Positions 41,427 to 51,533 are shown, counted from the stretch's first letter. The stretch: DNA of 64,000 bases from Comamonas testosteroni (GCF_030505195.1 NZ_CP129672.1:806001-870000); one strand, 5' to 3'. The notes: generated from the letters alone by a model not told the origin. Program-made: numbers and translations.

Positions 41427-43135
41427 CCCCACCTCAAACCAAGACAAGCGCCAAAACCACGCGCCAGCCCGAACAAGAGGGTTTCCGCCAGGCCATGTCC
41501 TGGCTGCATACATGGTCAGGGCTGATTCTGGGCTGGCTTCTGTTTGCGATCTTCGTCACCGGCACGCTGAGCTTCTTCAAGAACGAATTCAATATGTGGA
41601 TGCGGCCTGAACTTCATGGCCTGCCACCACCCGACAGTGATGTGGCGCAACGCGCTCAGGCTGCGCTGCACAGGCACGCCCCAGGCGTCAGCAACTACAT
41701 CATGCGTCTGCCCGACGAACGTACGCCGGCCGTCAATGTGCTGTGGCGCGACAAGCCCAACAGCCGCTTCGAGACTTTGCTGCTGCACCCGCAAACCGGC
41801 GCAACACTGCAAGCCCGCGAGACCGCCAGCGGAGAATTTTTCTACCGCTTTCATTTCGAGCTTCGCACCGCTCACAAGGGCCGCTGGACGATTCAGGGCC
41901 GCTGGGTGGTGGGCGTGGCGACGCTGATGATGTTCATTGCCTTGCTGACCGGCGTGGTCACACACCGCCGCATCTTCAAGGACTTCTTCACCTTTCGCCC
42001 GCGCAAGGGAGGACAGCGCGCCTGGCTGGACGCACACAACGTCTCGGGGGTACTGGTGTTGCCGTTCTATCTGATGATTACGTTCAGCGGTCTGATGATT
42101 TTCCACGCCATGTACATGCCGGCCGGCATCGCTGCCGTCTACCCTGGCGCGAAAGGAACGGACACTCAAAGCTATTTTTCCGAATTGCAGGGCGACGCTC
42201 CCGGCGCGCGAAGCGCCAGGCGTGGCAGCAACGCACAGGCGGAACCCCTGCCTATGGTGGATCTGGCCCCCATGCTGAGCCAGGCCGCTCAGCTGTGGCG
42301 GGGCGGCCGTGTCGGCAGCATCACCGTGCGCAGCGACAGCCAGGGTCCTTTGGTGGAAATCACCCGCCACGACGGCGACAGGCTGCAGTACGGACCAGCG
42401 CGGCTGCGCTTCGATGGCCGCACCGGTCAGCTGCAAACCCAGGTCGATCCACAAAGCCCGGCCATCAAGACCTATGGCGTGCTCTATGGCCTGCATCTGG
42501 CTCGCTTCGCCGATATCGGGATGCGCTGGGTGCTGTTTGGCTTTGGCGTCATGGGCTCGCTGATGATTGCCTCGGGCCTGATACTGTGGTCGGTCAAGCG
42601 CCGCGCCCAGGCGCTGCGCAAGACACCTGCCGCCCCCCTGCCCTTTGGTGAACGGCTGGTGGCAAGTTTCAATATCGGCCTCATGGGCGGCCTGCCGCTG
42701 GCGATCGCGGCCTATCTGCTGGCCAACCGGCTGCTGCCATTGGAGATGCCGGGCCGCCCCGATGCCGAACTGTCCTGCTTCTTCGGCACCTGGGCGCTGG
42801 CCTTGCTGCTGGGTCTGATACGGCCCATGCGCCAAGGCTGGGCGCTGGTGCTGGGTATGGCCGCCGCCGCATACCTGCTATTGCCTTGGGTCAATGCCTT
42901 GACCACTTCCACTCATCTGGGCATCAGCCTGCCCGCCATGGACTGGAGCTGGGCCGGCATGGACCTGAGTTTTGCAGCCATGGGGCTGATGCTTGCCGCT
43001 CTCACCCGGCACCTGCTGCGAGGCAGGCCTCAGCCTGCAGCCAGACATGCAGGCCCCGCCAAGGGCGCGGCAGCTCCCGGACGCAAGCCCAGCGCCCAGT
43101 TGATCTCGGGCGACAACGCGGCACAGGAGGCCTAG
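41423..43135 (+). CDS. PepSY-type iron-regulated membrane protein
   Basis: 570 aa. First helix 'WLHTWSGLILGWLLFAIFVT' is the typical start; PepSY-like domain 'FFYRFHFELRTAHKG'; helices at about 170, 205, 370, 410, 445, 475 and 500. His in 'RFHFELR', 'DAHNVSGVL' may bind heme or iron. Such proteins (PiuB-like) are thought to reduce or move ferric-siderophore iron at the inner membrane. Central gene of the operon. Confidence 0.85.
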   Translation: MTPPQTKTSAKTTRQPEQEGFRQAMSWLHTWSGLILGWLLFAIFVTGTLSFFKNEFNMWMRPELHGLPPPDSDVAQRAQAALHRHAPGVSNYIMRLPDERTPAVNVLWRDKPNSRFETLLLHPQTGATLQARETASGEFFYRFHFELRTAHKGRWTIQGRWVVGVATLMMFIALLTGVVTHRRIFKDFFTFRPRKGGQRAWLDAHNVSGVLVLPFYLMITFSGLMIFHAMYMPAGIAAVYPGAKGTDTQSYFSELQGDAPGARSARRGSNAQAEPLPMVDLAPMLSQAAQLWRGGRVGSITVRSDSQGPLVEITRHDGDRLQYGPARLRFDGRTGQLQTQVDPQSPAIKTYGVLYGLHLARFADIGMRWVLFGFGVMGSLMIASGLILWSVKRRAQALRKTPAAPLPFGERLVASFNIGLMGGLPLAIAAYLLANRLLPLEMPGRPDAELSCFFGTWALALLLGLIRPMRQGWALVLGMAAAAYLLLPWVNALTTSTHLGISLPAMDWSWAGMDLSFAAMGLMLAALTRHLLRGRPQPAARHAGPAKGAAAPGRKPSAQLISGDNAAQEA

Positions 43136-43138
43136 GAG

Positions 43139-43498
43139 ATGCTGCTCGACTTTCTGTTGTGCTTTGCCGCCTGGACGGCTCTTGCCCTGGCCATGGAGCG
43201 ACATCACGAAGACGCTTGGCCGGATATCGATAGTGAAGCTCCCGCCACCGTACTTCGCCGCCAGCGCCTGTTCCAAGCCGGCTGGATCCTGCTGGTGTTG
43301 TCACTGGGCATTGCTCTGGGCTTTGCGGGCGCAACCACCACAGCCATGTCGGCCACGGTGTGGACGGCCGCTCTTTGCCTGGCGGCTCTGGCCGCCACCA
43401 GCATGGCGACCTGGCAAGCACAGCGCCTGCCCTTGCTTGGCTTGATGGCACTGGCACTGGGAGTACTGGTTTTTACCTTCGACCGCCTCGGTCCTTGA
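43139..43498 (+). CDS. DUF3325 membrane protein
   Basis: 119 aa. Four membrane helices in a short protein; begins 'LLDFLLCFAAWTALALAMER'. Starts three bases behind the PepSY gene, the usual DUF3649-PepSY-DUF3325 order in iron loci. Confidence 0.8.
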   Translation: MLLDFLLCFAAWTALALAMERHHEDAWPDIDSEAPATVLRRQRLFQAGWILLVLSLGIALGFAGATTTAMSATVWTAALCLAALAATSMATWQAQRLPLLGLMALALGVLVFTFDRLGP

Positions 43499-43836
43499 CG
43501 GACTGCACTCACAGCCCGCAGAGGCCACGAATCAGAGAGCCGCTGAGCGTCAATGAATGAACCCAGGCGCCTATTGATGCAACAGAAATCCCGATCATGA
43601 CCGGGCAAGGACATGGCATGTGCATCGCGGTGCAGCAGCCGCCTCGGCGCTTGCATGACTGGCCGTGGCCCATCGATTGAACAAGAGGTGCGAGGAAAGA
43701 GCACAGGGCCATACAAGAAATCAACAGGCTCTCTTTTCGTGGAATCCAGACCGGCACTTGAGTCTGGATATCGGGCAGACGACCTTCACTCGTGCAGAGC
43801 AATGCATTCACCTATCCCGCATCCAAGGAGATTTTC
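43499..43836 (+). other. Gap between DUF3325 and DUF4198 genes
   Basis: About 340 bases with no supported gene. ATCCAGAC (43744-43751) and GTCTGGAT (43762-43769) form an 8-bp stem with a 10-nt loop, about 70 bases ahead of the DUF4198 start; without a T run, so more likely a 5' leader structure than a terminator. Confidence 0.4.
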
Positions 43837-44553
43837 ATGCGCCATTTTTATCACCCCATAGCTCTCGCCACTCTGCTGCTCGCCAGCCTGTGCACAGCCC
43901 ACGCTCATCAAGTCTGGCTGGAAAACGATGGCGACCAGGCCCAGTTGTTTTTTGGCGAGTTCAATGACAACCTGCGCGAGACCTCGCCTGGGGCGCTGGA
44001 CAAATTTCTGGCCACGCCCACGCTGGCCCAGCAAACAGCCCGCGGCACGCAACAACTAAGCGGCCAGCGAAACGCCACGGGCTTCAGCTACAACGCGGCA
44101 AGCCAGGCTCAAACCCTATTTGCCAGCACCGTCTATCCCTTGATTGACCGCAGCAAGCGCAATGAGCCAGCCTTGCTGTGGGTCCCTGCGGCCCGCTGGG
44201 TAGCAACGCCAACACAGGCCGTGGCCGTCAATGCCCAGGCCCTGGATTTGGTGCCCACGGGCCAGCCGGGTCAATTCATGGTGAGCTTCAACGGTCTGGC
44301 ACTGCCCAAGGCCAAGGTGCAAATCGTCGCCCCCTCGGGCTGGTCGCGCGAGGCGCAAAGCGACGAGCAAGGCCGGGTCAACTTTGCCCTGCCCTGGAAG
44401 GGCCTGTACGTGGCCGAGGTGCATCACAACGACAAGCAAGGCGGCGAAGCGCAGGGCAAGCGCTATGGCGAGGCCAGCTATGTGACCACGCTGAGCTTCA
44501 GCCTCAAGGACGGCATGCCATCGCCCGCCCTGCCCGCCGCCCCCAAGCCCTGA
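43837..44553 (+). CDS. Periplasmic DUF4198 protein
   Basis: 238 aa from MRHFYHPIALATLLL; AAGGAGATT ribosome binding site. Signal peptide ends at 'AHAH', followed by 'QVWLENDGDQAQLFFGEF', characteristic of DUF4198 (NikM-like) proteins that bind metal via an exposed N-terminal His. C-terminal Ig-like part. Pairs with the receptor downstream. Confidence 0.8.
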   Translation: MRHFYHPIALATLLLASLCTAHAHQVWLENDGDQAQLFFGEFNDNLRETSPGALDKFLATPTLAQQTARGTQQLSGQRNATGFSYNAASQAQTLFASTVYPLIDRSKRNEPALLWVPAARWVATPTQAVAVNAQALDLVPTGQPGQFMVSFNGLALPKAKVQIVAPSGWSREAQSDEQGRVNFALPWKGLYVAEVHHNDKQGGEAQGKRYGEASYVTTLSFSLKDGMPSPALPAAPKP

Positions 44554-44631
44554 TGCGCAGCAGCGCATCGAACCCCGCCAACACAAAGGCCCCGACGCTT
44601 TTTGCAGGGCCAGCCATTTGACAAACGCATC

Positions 44632-46818
44632 ATGAACTCCTCTTATCCCGGTCTGACCGACCGACGTTCGCTGGCCTGGCTCAGCGCCCTGGCCTGCCTG
44701 AGCCTGGGCACTCAGGCACAGACCTCGCTTCCCGCACCCAGCGCTGACGGCAATGCCGAAGTCATGCTGGCCCCCGTTACCGTGCAAGACAGCCTGGCCA
44801 GTGAAACCGCCACCGGTCCGGTCAGCGGCTTTGTCGCCCGGCGTGCGATCTCGGCCACCAAGACAGATACACCCCTGATCGAAACGCCGCAATCCATCAG
44901 CGTAGTCACGCGCGACCAATTCGAAGCACAGGGCGTGACCACCCTGCGCGAAACCACGCGCTACACGGCGGGCATCAATTCCAGCTATTTCGACAACCGC
45001 GTGGACTCTTTCAAGGCCCGTGGCGGTGATGTCAGTCAGTACCAGGACGGGCTGCTGCGCACTTACGGCACCTACAACAACATCAAGGTCGAGCCCTATA
45101 CGCTGGAGCGTGTGGAATTCCTGCGCGGCCCCTCCTCCGTGCTGTATGGCCAGGGCAGCGTGGGCGGTGTGCTCAACCTGACCAGCAAACGCCCCCAGGC
45201 CGAGCGCATGCGTGAGGTGCAGATACAGCTGGGCAGCCACGGCCGCAAGCAGATTGCCAGCGACATGACGGGAGCCATGGACGACGAGGGAAAGTGGCTC
45301 TATCGCCTGGTGGCCGTGGGCCGCGACAGCAACACCCAGGTCGATCACGTCAAGGACGACCGCGTGGTGATTGCGCCTTCTCTGACCTATCGTCCCAGCA
45401 CCGATACTTCGCTGACGCTGCAAGCCCTGTACCAAAAGGACAAGAGCGGCTCCATCACCCAGTTCTTTCCCTGGCAGGGAACGCGCCTGCCCAGCCCCTA
45501 CGGACAGATTCCGACCCGCACCTTTATCAGCGAACCGGGTTGGGACAAGTACGACTCCGAAAACAAGTCATTTGGCTATCTGTTCAGCCATCGTCTGAGC
45601 CCTCAATGGACACTGCGTCAGAATCTGCGCCGCACCATCAGCGAAGTCGACTACCGTACGCTCTACACCAGTTTTGCAGCCAACGCTGCCACGGGCCGTC
45701 CAGCGCGCCCGGTGTTTGACGCCAACGGCCGCACCGTACCGCGCGATGCCGTGTGGCAGATCAATGGCGGACGCATGCTGCTGATCGACACACAGCTCGA
45801 AGGCCTGCTGCAAACCGGTGAGGTTCAGCACCAATTGCTGGCCGGCATGGACTGGCAGCGCAACACCAGCAACCAATCCAACTGGCGCGGACCAGGCACA
45901 GCGCTGGATGTCTACAACCCCGTGTATGGCACGTTCATGCCGCCCTCGGCCTCCCAACTGGTACGTGCGCCCAACGTGGCACAGCGCCAGCTCGGTGTCT
46001 ATCTGCAGGACCAGTTGCGTTGGGGCCCCTGGACCGCGACAGTGGGCTTGCGTCACGACAAGGCCAAAACCGAGACCGAAGGTCGCCCGGCAGCGGCCGC
46101 CGACGACTCTGCCACCACCAAACGCCTGGGCGTGACGTACCAGGCCAGCGGCGGCTGGGCTCCGTATGTCAGCTACACCGAATCCTTCCAGCCTCTGGGC
46201 GGCGTGGACTTCTACGGCACGCCGTTCAAACCCCAGCGCGGCAAGCAGTTGGAAGCCGGCGTGAAATGGATTCCTGAGGGCAAAGGCATCTCTGGCTATG
46301 CTGCGGTATACGGCCTGCGTGAACAGAATCGCAAGACCAATGATCCGGCCAACCCTCTCAACAGCCTGCAACTGGGCGAGGTCAAAACCCAGGGCTTTGA
46401 AGCCGAGCTGATCGCCAGCCTGGCCAGAAACTGGGACTGGACGCTGGCCTATGCCTATACCGACGCAAAAATCAGCCGCAGCAACGCTGGCGACCAGGGG
46501 CAGCGCGTGGCCTCGGTATCGCGCCATATGGCCTCCAGCTGGCTGATGCATCGATTTGCCGCTCAGGGCCGCGGAGGCTGGAGTCTCGGTGCCGGTCTGC
46601 GCTATGTCGGACCACAGTGGAGCGGTACTTCTGCCATCAGCACGCCCTCTTCCCTGCTGGCAGACGCGATGGTGGCGTATGACGCTGGCGACTGGCGCCT
46701 GGCTCTGCACGCCAACAATATCGGCGACAAGGTGGTGATCACCCAATGCCTGTCGCGCGGCGACTGCTTCTACGGCGAACGCCGCAACTTTCTGCTGACG
46801 GCCACCTATCGCTATTGA
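44632..46818 (+). CDS. TonB-dependent siderophore receptor
   Basis: 728 aa from MNSSYPGLTDRR. Signal peptide to 'GTQAQ'; plug domain 'ETPQSISVVTRDQFEAQGV', 'VEFLRGPSSVLYGQGSVGGV'; 22-strand barrel ending in 'FLLTATYRY' with the aromatic terminal residue. Belongs to the FhuA/FoxA group of ferric-hydroxamate-type receptors. Substrate is not deducible. Part of the Fur-type locus. Confidence 0.93.
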   Translation: MNSSYPGLTDRRSLAWLSALACLSLGTQAQTSLPAPSADGNAEVMLAPVTVQDSLASETATGPVSGFVARRAISATKTDTPLIETPQSISVVTRDQFEAQGVTTLRETTRYTAGINSSYFDNRVDSFKARGGDVSQYQDGLLRTYGTYNNIKVEPYTLERVEFLRGPSSVLYGQGSVGGVLNLTSKRPQAERMREVQIQLGSHGRKQIASDMTGAMDDEGKWLYRLVAVGRDSNTQVDHVKDDRVVIAPSLTYRPSTDTSLTLQALYQKDKSGSITQFFPWQGTRLPSPYGQIPTRTFISEPGWDKYDSENKSFGYLFSHRLSPQWTLRQNLRRTISEVDYRTLYTSFAANAATGRPARPVFDANGRTVPRDAVWQINGGRMLLIDTQLEGLLQTGEVQHQLLAGMDWQRNTSNQSNWRGPGTALDVYNPVYGTFMPPSASQLVRAPNVAQRQLGVYLQDQLRWGPWTATVGLRHDKAKTETEGRPAAAADDSATTKRLGVTYQASGGWAPYVSYTESFQPLGGVDFYGTPFKPQRGKQLEAGVKWIPEGKGISGYAAVYGLREQNRKTNDPANPLNSLQLGEVKTQGFEAELIASLARNWDWTLAYAYTDAKISRSNAGDQGQRVASVSRHMASSWLMHRFAAQGRGGWSLGAGLRYVGPQWSGTSAISTPSSLLADAMVAYDAGDWRLALHANNIGDKVVITQCLSRGDCFYGERRNFLLTATYRY

Positions 46819-46964
46819 GCGGACAGGCAATGCGAGCAACGTCCAGCCGCCACTATGAAATCCGAGGCGAAGGCGTCAAGAGCACCTGCTCTTTGGTTTG
46901 CGAGGGCAGCTGGCGAGGCAGGTTGCGCTTGATTGAGGTGCCGCACGCAAGCGGCTGGAGGATC

Positions 46965-47936
46965 TCATTTCAGCGCAGCAAATTCGTTTCTGAGCGCCTT
47001 GGTGTTGCGCTGATAGGCGCGCGGCGGCAGACCGCACCAGCGCTTGAAGGCGCGGGCAAAAACGCGCTCTGACTCGTAGCCGCAATCCTCGGCGATCTGG
47101 GCCAGCGGCAAACCCGATTCCAGTTGCTGGGCGGCATGTGCCATGCGCTGCTGCTGCAGATAGGCCATGGGCGATTCTCCAACCAGCGTCTTGAATTTTT
47201 CGGCAAAGAGCGAGCGCGACATGGCCGCCTCCCTGGCCAGGGCCTGCAAGGTCCAGCCATGGCTGGGGCGGCCGTGGATGGCGGCCATGGCCCTGGCAAT
47301 CTGCACATCGGCCAGGCCGCGCACCCAGCCTTGACCGTGCTGCTGCTGTGCGGCGAAATGGTTGCTGAGCAGGTGGATCAGGACCAACTCACCCAGGCGC
47401 GCGGCTGCCAAGCGCCAGCCGGCGCGTCGCGCCAGCGAGTCCTCTATCAGAGTCTGCAGCATGCTGCCCAGCATGGCCGGTGGTGCGGCCTGCGCCGCAG
47501 GGATGTGCAGCAGCGGCGGCAGCAGAGTCAATATGGTGTGCCGGCAGTAGGCCGATATCCAGAGCAGCACCGAATCGATGCGGGTCTGGGCCCCGCCTCC
47601 GCCATGCTCGAACGTCAGAGGATTCTCGTCCTTTGGCCCCTGGGCAAAGCGCTCGATCATGCGTGCGAACGGAACCGGAGCCAGCGCGAGGTCCGACGCA
47701 ATTACGTGCGGACTGCCCAGCGGCAGCACCACCAGATCGCCAGGCAAGACCTGCAGCGGTGACTGGCCCTGTACTTGCAGCCAATACGGCTGCCCCTGGG
47801 CGACGCGGATCATGGTCCCCGGCACTCCCTCGGACGCGAGCGCCCAAGGCTCACCCAATGAAAAGCTGGCCGTCACCGCGCGCTCGGCTCGGCAGATGGC
47901 CAGCACGTCGCTTAAATGGTCGCTGCTTTGTTTCAT
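46965..47936 (-). CDS. AraC-family regulator (cupin_6 type)
   Basis: 323 aa. N-terminal cupin ('VLPGDLVVLPLGSPHVIA'), C-terminal double HTH: 'WTLQALAREAAMSRSLFAEK', 'PLAQIAEDCGYESERVFARA' followed by 'FKRWCGLPPRAYQ'. Divergent from the monooxygenase gene with 143 bases between, so likely its regulator. Confidence 0.9.
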   Translation of the reverse strand: MKQSSDHLSDVLAICRAERAVTASFSLGEPWALASEGVPGTMIRVAQGQPYWLQVQGQSPLQVLPGDLVVLPLGSPHVIASDLALAPVPFARMIERFAQGPKDENPLTFEHGGGGAQTRIDSVLLWISAYCRHTILTLLPPLLHIPAAQAAPPAMLGSMLQTLIEDSLARRAGWRLAAARLGELVLIHLLSNHFAAQQQHGQGWVRGLADVQIARAMAAIHGRPSHGWTLQALAREAAMSRSLFAEKFKTLVGESPMAYLQQQRMAHAAQQLESGLPLAQIAEDCGYESERVFARAFKRWCGLPPRAYQRNTKALRNEFAALK

Positions 47937-48079
47937 GGAGGATTCCGGACGATTTGTGTCATTTTATGGATGGTTTGCGCTTCACGTGACAGGCGGCCTT
48001 GTCGACACTGGCAGGCACCGTAAGCGGGCTGCCAGTGCAGCACGGAACGCGCAAACCATACCCATATCAAGGAGCAAAC

Positions 48080-49231
48080 ATGTCCAAGACACGATTGAAA
48101 ATAGGCATTGTGGGCGGCGGCATTGGTGGCCTGGCCGCCGCCAACGCGCTGCACTGCAACGGACACGAGGTGACGGTGTTCGAGCAGAGCCGGCAATACC
48201 TGCGCGTAGGCGCCGACATCAATCTGACGCCCAATGCAGTACGCGCGCTAGACGGACTGGGCGACGGCATTGCGGCTGCCGTGCGGGCTTCGGCTGCCCG
48301 CCCAACGCACCGTATCAGCCGCACCTGGGACAACGGCGAGGAAACATCACGCCTGACCATGGGCGATGAGGCCGAGCGTCAATACGGTGCGCCCCAACTC
48401 ACTATCCATCGCGCAGACCTGCTGGCTGCGCTGGCCGACGCCTTTCCCCATGAGCAGGTGAAGTTCGCCAAACGCGTCAACCGGATTGTGCAAGCCGATG
48501 CCGGTGTTGCCGTGGAATTTTCCGACGGTGCGCGAGTCGATGGACTGGATGCGCTGATAGGCTCGGACGGAATTCATTCGGTGGTGCGCACATCACTGTT
48601 TGGCGCAGAGAGCCCGCGCTTTACCGGTGTGGTGGCGTTTCGCACCGTGGTTCCCACCGAGCGCGTGCACCATGTTCCCGATATCGGTGCCTTCACCAAA
48701 TGGTGGGGACCGACTCCGGACAGCCAGATCGTGACCTTTCCGCTCAATCAGGGCCGCGACACCTTTATCTTCGCTACCACGGCGCAGGAGTCCTGGCATG
48801 AGGAATCCTGGACCACCGAGGGCAGCGTAGCCGAACTGCGCAGCTTTTATGCTGGCTTTCATCCACATGCCCGAGCCTTGCTGGATGCGTGTGACAGCGT
48901 GCTCAAGACGGCTTTATATGAGCGCGACCCGCTGCCGCACTGGTCGCAGGGGCGAGTGTCGCTGCTCGGAGATGCCAGCCATCCCATGATGCCGTTCATG
49001 GCCCAGGGTGCCGGCATGGCGATCGAGGACGCCGTAGTGCTGGCCCGCAATCTTGATGCAGTGCAGGATGCCGAAGACGTTGCGCAAGCCTTGCAGAACT
49101 ACGAGGCCATGCGCAAGCAGCGCACCAGTCAGATCCAGATCGGCTCGCGGGGCAATAACTGGCTGCGTGCCGGAGGCAATGCCGACTGGGTCTATGGCTA
49201 TGACGCGTGGCAAGTTGCTTTGACGGCCTAA
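48080..49231 (+). CDS. FAD-dependent aromatic monooxygenase, 6-hydroxynicotinate 3-monooxygenase-like
   Basis: 383 aa from MSKTRLKIGIVGG; AAGGAGCA ribosome binding site. Rossmann 'GIVGGGIGGLAAANALHCNG', 'DALIGSDGIHSVVR' and FAD loop 'VSLLGDASHPMMPFMAQGA'. 'YGAPQLTIHRADLL', 'KWWGP' and C-terminal 'DWVYGYD' are as in NicC of Pseudomonas putida, as I recall it; salicylate hydroxylase is the second option. Would hydroxylate and decarboxylate a (hydroxy)pyridine or benzene carboxylic acid. Confidence 0.82.
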   Translation: MSKTRLKIGIVGGGIGGLAAANALHCNGHEVTVFEQSRQYLRVGADINLTPNAVRALDGLGDGIAAAVRASAARPTHRISRTWDNGEETSRLTMGDEAERQYGAPQLTIHRADLLAALADAFPHEQVKFAKRVNRIVQADAGVAVEFSDGARVDGLDALIGSDGIHSVVRTSLFGAESPRFTGVVAFRTVVPTERVHHVPDIGAFTKWWGPTPDSQIVTFPLNQGRDTFIFATTAQESWHEESWTTEGSVAELRSFYAGFHPHARALLDACDSVLKTALYERDPLPHWSQGRVSLLGDASHPMMPFMAQGAGMAIEDAVVLARNLDAVQDAEDVAQALQNYEAMRKQRTSQIQIGSRGNNWLRAGGNADWVYGYDAWQVALTA

Positions 49232-49731
49232 CCTGCTGCCTGTTCCATCTGAGCGCCATCACACCCCGGCAGTGTTGCCCTGCGCTGCGCCACTGGGGCC
49301 GATGGTTCTGCCATGAACGGGCATCGTGGCGCTGTCGACATCTGACGCAAAGCATGGTGCATGGCTGGCAGGAGCCCATGCGTTGCTTGGCCCATTGCAT
49401 GGGGCCTGCCTCCATCCATGAGCAAGAAGGCAGGAGTCTGCGAGAGTGCATCCTGCCATGGCGGATCCGGATCTCGCCAAGCGCTTCAGACTTGCGAGAC
49501 CTATCCGAGGACGGTGACGAGCGACCTCGGAAGCCTGGCGAGAGTGTGCGCCTTTGACACCCGGCCACGGCTTTGGAGGTTGCCGGCTCCAGCCCTCATT
49601 CTCAAAATGGCGCATCAACCGGCGAAGCACATGTAATGTGCGGATGACCCCGCCTGCAGCACGCGGAAATTCGTGCGTCTATATGTGTTGCAACAGCATC
49701 CAGGCGGCTATCCAACGCAGGGCCTCAGGAA
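49232..49731. other. 500-base gap, no supported gene
   Basis: Between the monooxygenase and the MarR gene. Open frames have poor composition and no ribosome binding site; no clear hairpin terminator or IS end is seen. Confidence 0.4.
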
Positions 49732-50271
49732 CTACTCCAGACCTGCTTCATCCTCGCCGCACAAAGCGCCTGCTCTCTCGCAATGTGCACGCAAGCGCAT
49801 CAGCGCGTTGTACATGGCATTGCGCTCATCTTCAGGCAATGCCCGAATGGCAGCAGCCTGGCTGGCACGCGCCAAGGGCATGACCTGCGCATGCAGGGCC
49901 TCGCCCTGTTCGGTGACCTGACAAAAAATCTTTTTGCGCGGCGTATTGCCTTCACCCTGCAGATCCACCAGGCCTTTGGCCTGCAGCCGCTTGAGAGCGC
50001 GGCTCACCAAGGCTTTGTCCGAGGTGGACTGAATGACCAGATCCGAGAAGGCCAGCCGTCCGGCGTGGGCAATCAAGGCCAGCAAGCGCCACTCCGAGAC
50101 CGTCAGATCGTGTTTCTCGGCGTAGGGAACGGTAATGGTGCGCCGCAGAGCATTGCCCACCTGGCTCATCAATGTGGTGATGAAGTCGTCCACCGTCAGC
50201 CCATCACCTTGCGCGTTCAAGTGCGACCAGGGCGTTTCACTCATTTTCTTGTTCATGCGCCATTGTTCCAT
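49732..50271 (-). CDS. MarR-family regulator
   Basis: 179 aa (ATG at codons 1, 6 or 10; no clear ribosome binding site decides). Winged helix: 'LTVSEWRLLALIAHAGRLAF', recognition 'STSDKALVSRALKRLQAKGL', wing 'TPRKKIFCQVTEQGEAL'. Divergent from the Bug receptor and catabolic operon; probably represses them until an aromatic acid binds. Confidence 0.9.
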   Translation of the reverse strand: MEQWRMNKKMSETPWSHLNAQGDGLTVDDFITTLMSQVGNALRRTITVPYAEKHDLTVSEWRLLALIAHAGRLAFSDLVIQSTSDKALVSRALKRLQAKGLVDLQGEGNTPRKKIFCQVTEQGEALHAQVMPLARASQAAAIRALPEDERNAMYNALMRLRAHCERAGALCGEDEAGLE

Positions 50272-50292
50272 CTAGATTAACAAAATCCAATG

Positions 50293-50381
50293 TCAATAGT
50301 GAAAACAGCAATTTGATCAATCAACTATAGGCGTATAACTCCATTCATTGTTTCTTTTGCGATCTATTGATTCACTATTGA
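50293..50381. promoter_or_regulatory. Inverted repeat in MarR-Bug control region
   Basis: TCAATAGTGAA (50293-50303) and TTCACTATTGA (50371-50381), perfect 11-bp arms 67 bases apart, one near each divergent start. Likely MarR operator halves. Confidence 0.6.
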
Positions 50382-50434
50382 AACATCAGAGGTTGCGTAT
50401 GAGATTTATACCCACGGCCCAAGGAGAGGCGACC

Positions 50435-51418
50435 ATGTCAGTTGATCGACGCCAGTTTTGCTTTACTGCTCTTGCCTGCGGCACGCTGCTTGCGCAGCCG
50501 GTGCTTGCCGAAGAAAGTTATCCCAGCAAGCCCATCACGGTGATCGTGTCCTACCCGCCAGGCGGGGATACCGATGCCATCGCCCGCCTCTTTGCCGACA
50601 AGCTCAGTCACAGACTCAAGCAGACCGTGCTGATTGACAACCGCCCAGGTGCTGGGGGTGCGATAGGCAACGGCATGGTGGGGCGTGCACGCTCCGATGG
50701 CTACACATTGCTGTTCACTCCCAACCCCTTCACCACCGCCCCCCTGGTCATGAAGCTATCGGGCGCTGCTGCCTACGACGTACTCAACGGCTACGAAGCC
50801 ATCATCAACACCGCCACCCAGCCCCTGGTGCTGGTCACGAGCCCCAAGCTGGGCGTCAAAAACCTGCCCGAGCTGATTGCCAGAGCCAAGAGTGGGGCCA
50901 CCGTCTCCTATGCCAGTCCGGGCGCCGGCTCGCCCATGCACATCGCTGGCGAATGGCTGAACAAGGCCGCTGGCGTCAAGCTGTCCCATGTTCCATACCG
51001 CGGTGTCGGCCCCTCGGTGACCGATGTCGTGGCGGGCCATGTCGATACTGCCTGGGTCACTTTCGGCCCTGTGCGCCAGTATCTGGACTCCGGCAAGCTG
51101 GTGGCGCTGGCCATCGGCGATACCAGGCGCTCATCGCTTGCACCTACCGTGCCGACATTGACCGAGCTGGGCTACAAGGATGTGGTGGTCAGCGCCTGGA
51201 ACGGCTTCTTCGCGCCGAAAAAGACTCCCGCAGCGGTGATCAATCTGCTCAACGAGCACCTCAATGCCATTTTGCGAGAGCCCGAAGTCGTGGAAAAGCT
51301 CGCCGTCTTCGGAGCCCTGCCAGCCGGCGGCTCTCCCAAGGTGCTCAGCGATCTCAATCAGCGCGAGTACATGGTGATGGGCAAGGCCATCAAGGAACTC
51401 GGCATCGTGGCCGAGTGA
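50435..51418 (+). CDS. Bug/TctC-family periplasmic solute receptor
   Basis: 327 aa from MSVDRRQFCFTALACG. Signal peptide ending near 'PVLA'. Family motifs 'YPSKPITVIVSYPPGGDTDA', 'IDNRPGAGGAIGNGMVGRA', 'SYASPGAGSPMHIAGEW'. Binds a small carboxylate; no TctA/TctB membrane genes follow, as is common for Bug proteins. Placed before the molybdenum hydroxylase operon, it probably captures the same substrate. Confidence 0.92.
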   Translation: MSVDRRQFCFTALACGTLLAQPVLAEESYPSKPITVIVSYPPGGDTDAIARLFADKLSHRLKQTVLIDNRPGAGGAIGNGMVGRARSDGYTLLFTPNPFTTAPLVMKLSGAAAYDVLNGYEAIINTATQPLVLVTSPKLGVKNLPELIARAKSGATVSYASPGAGSPMHIAGEWLNKAAGVKLSHVPYRGVGPSVTDVVAGHVDTAWVTFGPVRQYLDSGKLVALAIGDTRRSSLAPTVPTLTELGYKDVVVSAWNGFFAPKKTPAAVINLLNEHLNAILREPEVVEKLAVFGALPAGGSPKVLSDLNQREYMVMGKAIKELGIVAE

Positions 51419-51533
51419 AACCGATGAATCGCGCAGGCACAGGCCTGGGCGATTCGAACTGACCTCTACATGACTGACGTGGCACAAGCCCGTGGTCCGC
51501 AGTGACCCGGGTCTTCTGCCGCGAGGTACGGAT

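Noticed and set aside
41516..42835. 439-codon minus-strand frame
   Set aside because: Antisense of the PepSY membrane protein.
44116..45435. 439-codon minus-strand frame
   Set aside because: Antisense of the TonB receptor and DUF4198 genes; composition not protein-like.
48980..49568. 190-codon minus-strand frame behind the monooxygenase
   Set aside because: Cys/Arg/Ser-rich shadow composition, overlaps the monooxygenase C-terminus.
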